A stretch of 64,000 bases of DNA from Mesotaenium endlicherianum (taxonomy: Eukaryota > Streptophyta > Zygnematophyceae > Zygnematales > Mesotaeniaceae), in assembly GCA_009602735.1 (NCBI GenBank), contig WELA01007006.1, positions 1 to 64,000 on the forward strand. Reading direction: 5' to 3'. This document shows, one piece after another, positions 55,588 through 64,000 of this stretch. Both the position numbers and the translations under genes were made by a program. Position 1 is the first letter of the stretch, and each line of letters opens with the position of its first letter. The notes beneath the pieces are model-generated. The model saw only the letters and a list, made by a program, of their open reading frames with translations, was not told the origin of the DNA and ran no database searches.

Positions 55588-56361
55588 ATGGCCCTCTCAA
55601 GCGTAGTCGTCTTGTTGGTAGCATTCTCGCTTTCCTGCCTCCAATGTGAAGCTAAGGGTGCGTTTTGGAAGTGGGGTGGAGCCTCAGCTACTTTCTATGG
55701 GGGATCTGACGCGTCTGGTACAATGGGAGGCGCCTGTGGGTTTGGTAACCTCTATGGAAACGGCTATGGTGTAATGACAGCTGCGGCGTCCATCGCTATG
55801 TTCAATAATGGCCTCATCTGTGGTGCTTGCTATGAAGTCCGTTGCATAGGCAGCGGTTGCATAACCAAGAAGACTATCACTGTGACAGTGACGAACCTCT
55901 GCCCACAGGGCAGCGAGGGAGGATGGTGCAATTATCCTCACAAGCACCTGGATCTCTCCATGCCCGCCTTCACCAAGCTCGCGCGTCCTAGTAAAGGAGT
56001 CCTCACAACGCAGATGCGACGTGTGCCATGTGTGAAGGCTGGCCCTATCAAGTTCACCATAGGAGGCAACCCCTACTTCCTGCAGGTCACTGTCACTAAC
56101 GTGGCCAGAGACGGCGATATTGGACTGCTGTACGTGATGGGTAACCGCGAGGGCTGGATACCCATGACACGCAACTGGGGAGCTGTCTACACATTGAGCA
56201 GGAGGCTGGGAGGGAAGTCTCTGTCCTTCAGGATAAGGACAGCTTTGACAAAGCAGGTGCTTACTGTCATGGATGCTGCCCCCAAGAACTGGGCCTTTGG
56301 AGGAGCCTATAAAAAAGGGCAGTTTCCACAGCCTCGGCCTAGGAGGAGGAGAATGGTGTAG
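55588..56361 (+). CDS. EXPA: Alpha-expansin
   Basis: 257 codons, intronless. Secreted wall-loosening protein: it disrupts cellulose-xyloglucan contacts at acidic pH without hydrolysis. Signal peptide about residues 1-22. Domain 1 (GH45-like): GACGFGN (48-54), GLICGACYEVRC (75-86), VTNLCP (101-106), and the alpha-type segment GGWCNYPHKHLDLS (111-124), with conserved Cys throughout. The family HFD motif is HLD here (120-122); the Asp of the motif is kept. Domain 2 (CBM63): PIKFTIGGNPYFLQVTVTNV, WIPMTRNWGAVY (190-201), SLSFRIRT, NWAFGGAYKKGQF (234-246). A GQF ending is typical; an extra PQPRPRRRRMV basic tail follows. Start chosen for the signal peptide. Convergent with AXR1. Confidence 0.96.
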   Translation: MALSSVVVLLVAFSLSCLQCEAKGAFWKWGGASATFYGGSDASGTMGGACGFGNLYGNGYGVMTAAASIAMFNNGLICGACYEVRCIGSGCITKKTITVTVTNLCPQGSEGGWCNYPHKHLDLSMPAFTKLARPSKGVLTTQMRRVPCVKAGPIKFTIGGNPYFLQVTVTNVARDGDIGLLYVMGNREGWIPMTRNWGAVYTLSRRLGGKSLSFRIRTALTKQVLTVMDAAPKNWAFGGAYKKGQFPQPRPRRRRMV

Positions 56362-57619
56362 CTTCAGATTGGCAGCACAGCTGAGGTATGACGGCGGTGG
56401 GAGGGAGGTATGTGGGCGGGGGTATAGCTCTAGCATGTACAGTTATTGGCATAACGCAAGGCGGGCAGCGCAGAGTAACTAGAGCAGAGAGCAAGGTGTT
56501 CTAGTCTCGCTTCAGTGCAGGCATTTTAGCTGTACCTGTCACAATGGATGACAGCAAATGTGCACTCAATTTTTCAGGGCCAGCTGTAAGTGGCTGGCTC
56601 TAGAGATTCGATTATAAAGATACTCCCAGCAGCAGAAGGACGCAGGCGCAGACTCTACCCGTTTCCTAGATTTTACATTCCCTCGAGATGGAGCTATTGT
56701 GACGTTGAGGCCTTCCCGTATCAATACGTGGCGGGAATGCTGGACAGCTCTTAAAAGTATGCTGAGAAGCTTCCGAAGCAGTCTCCTCGAGACTAGCTCG
56801 ACGAGGATTTCAAGTTGTCTCAGCTTCTGAAAGGCGGGACTGATTGTTCCAACTCCGACAGAAGCAGAGGTTACCCACGCGTCAGCACTAAGAATCTGCA
56901 CCAATGTCTGCTCCCAGAGCCTCTCCTGCGGAATAATGCGTAGATCCTGCCCCTGTCTCCCTTTGTGAGCTGGTTTTCAAGCAGCGTAGTAGCAGCAACT
57001 AATCAAGTAAAGCTTTTGCGCAGGCAAGATCGGCATTGAGATCCTTGCTAGCTGATAGAAGAGGCCTAGCCTTGCCGTATCTAAGGCCATAAAAGTGTAT
57101 GGTGTCGCGCAGTTGTAACCAATCCAGCTTCTAGAGGCTGACAGTTGCAGGTAGCATAGCCTTTACTTTGATTCCATCAGCAGGACTGGAAAGGAGTACT
57201 CTCGGAGCAGATGATTTCTGAATTGATCTGATGTATTGGATTGTATACTAAGTAATGATTCAAGCATATGCAGTATGTTTTGGCACAATGGTTCTGGACA
57301 ATGTTTGATTTTCTTATAATGAATCACAAGGGCCATGGGCCTTGATCAAATTTTACGCTGTCATCATGACTGTTGTTCAAATTATGCTCCTTTTATTAAA
57401 AAAGAAAGTGGCTAAGAACTCATCACTTTCCTTGTACAAAGAGTTGTCTTCAACCAAGTAACATCATGTTGCCTTTGCTGTCAAATAAAATTGCACCTCA
57501 CTCTTGAGTACACCTCTTGATCCTTTGCATGCCTTTCAAGGCAGTGACTGATCTGAGTCCGTTGCCACTTTACTTGCTCACGCTAAGGCTGCATGCTGGT
57601 TAGTCGGAAGTTTCTTTTC
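56362..57619. other. Intergenic region between convergent expansin and AXR1
   Basis: Probably 3' untranslated regions of both genes. On the - strand an AATAAA (57392-57397 on the + strand as TTTATT) lies about 220 bases past the AXR1 stop and could be its polyadenylation signal. A + strand AATAAA sits at 57484-57489. No other gene seen. Confidence 0.5.
57392..57397 (-). terminator. Possible polyadenylation signal of AXR1 (AATAAA)
   Basis: AATAAA on the - strand, about 220 bases downstream of the stop codon at 57620. Weak evidence: only the hexamer and its position. Confidence 0.35.
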
Positions 57620-63365
<5,746 letters not shown>

Positions 63366-64000
63366 CTGTGCCAAGAGGCGAGAAGGAAAAGCAGGAATGA
63401 AGATTTGGCTTTGTCAAAGTGCGGGACTTTTGTGGCAAGGGACCAACGACACATTGCATAGGATCATGTATACCTGCAAAGTGGGGCAAACAGGACAACA
63501 CGCGTGTCTGCATGCCCACACATATTAGTAAGGAGGAGTACAATGGACAAACACAGTGGGCGCAACTCCTCTCCTTTCTCTACACCCAAACTTTGGGTTT
63601 ACGAGCCTCCGTGTGTAGCATACAGAAGCTCTCCTACACCGGCAGTGAGTGCCACTGTGGGCTTCCGAAGCACCTGATTATCTGGCAGGTGCTATTGTCA
63701 GCCAATGCAAACAGCAAAACACAGTTATTACAATACATCTTACGCCTCAGACTCAGTATCAACATCACTGTAGCTTACTCCCTCTCACCATGCTCATTGC
63801 TGACATGGGGGCTTTGCAACCCTGCTTATGCAATCGCGCGTCATGCACTCTAGCGAATGGGAGGCACAGATGTATCATGCAAACCCTATGTATGGAGGGA
63901 CTCAACTACAATGTTCCCACAAGTTCACACGAGGACAGGTCCACTAGTACAACCAATCTGTGAGCTCTTGTGAATCTGTCAGTGGGATATTGGGACCAAT
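63366..64000 (-). other. AXR1 intron (continues past the edge)
   Basis: The acceptor for the 63365 exon is CACAG; upstream on the - strand I find no further AXR1 exon to the edge. Short + strand ORFs here show no similarity I recognise. Confidence 0.6.

Noticed and set aside
55684-56436. 250-residue ORF on the - strand opposite the expansin
   Set aside because: Exact antisense of a well-supported gene with no recognisable motif.
63419-63853. 144-residue + strand ORF at the right end
   Set aside because: No recognised domain, lies in an AXR1 intron; not supported.

Overview
This window is nuclear DNA of a plant-lineage (streptophyte) eukaryote. It holds an intronless alpha-expansin gene, a nine-exon stretch of the AXR1/NAE1 gene (NEDD8-activating enzyme regulatory subunit) with GT-AG introns, and a large block of chromodomain Ty3/gypsy LTR retrotransposons. 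I cannot name the species. A streptophyte alga, bryophyte, lycophyte or fern would all fit. The left 52 kb is almost entirely retrotransposon; the right 12 kb is genic.

Layout. (1) 1-7553, + strand: the 3' part of a GC-rich Ty3/gypsy element with an unusual gene set. It carries a retropepsin, a DNMT3-like C5-cytosine DNA methyltransferase lying between protease and reverse transcriptase (RT), a broken RT, RNase H, an integrase ending in a complete PHD finger, and a 137-bp LTR. A second 137-bp LTR lies at 8564-8700. (2) 9057-42944: a nest of family 'X' chromovirus copies. X1 (9057-15757, - strand) is nearly complete. X2 (15253-30528, - strand) shares an LTR with X1 as a tandem dimer. X3 (30570-42944, + strand) is broken. 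Into these copies were inserted W (18027-23581, non-autonomous, TSD GCTGC), Y1 (24447-30298, TSD TTCTA) and Z (32691-39300, TSD TACGG). (3) 43506-52322, - strand: Y2, a long Ty3/gypsy element with gag, pol, chromodomain and an extra coiled-coil ORF downstream of pol, TSD TTTAA. (4) 52328-55587: no convincing gene. (5) 55588-56361, + strand: alpha-expansin. (6) 57620-63365 and beyond the right edge, - strand: AXR1, convergent with the expansin.

How things work together. The most notable system is the first element. It pairs a DNA methylation writer (DNMT3-like domain) with a probable chromatin reader (PHD finger on the integrase tail). A reasonable inference is self-methylation or control of host silencing, plus chromatin-guided integration. 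To my recollection, methyltransferases captured by retrotransposons have been reported in Symbiodinium and the charophyte Klebsormidium, so the class is not new, but this architecture deserves a close look. This copy is damaged in the RT (frameshifts and stops), while the methyltransferase frame is open. Families X and Y each carry a canonical -1 slippery heptamer in the gag/pol overlap. X, Y, W and Z share a primer-binding site resembling initiator tRNA-Met with one characteristic variant base. Single N bases flanked by duplicated sequence in the repeats look like assembly joins. All calls are from reading the sequence; no database search was run.
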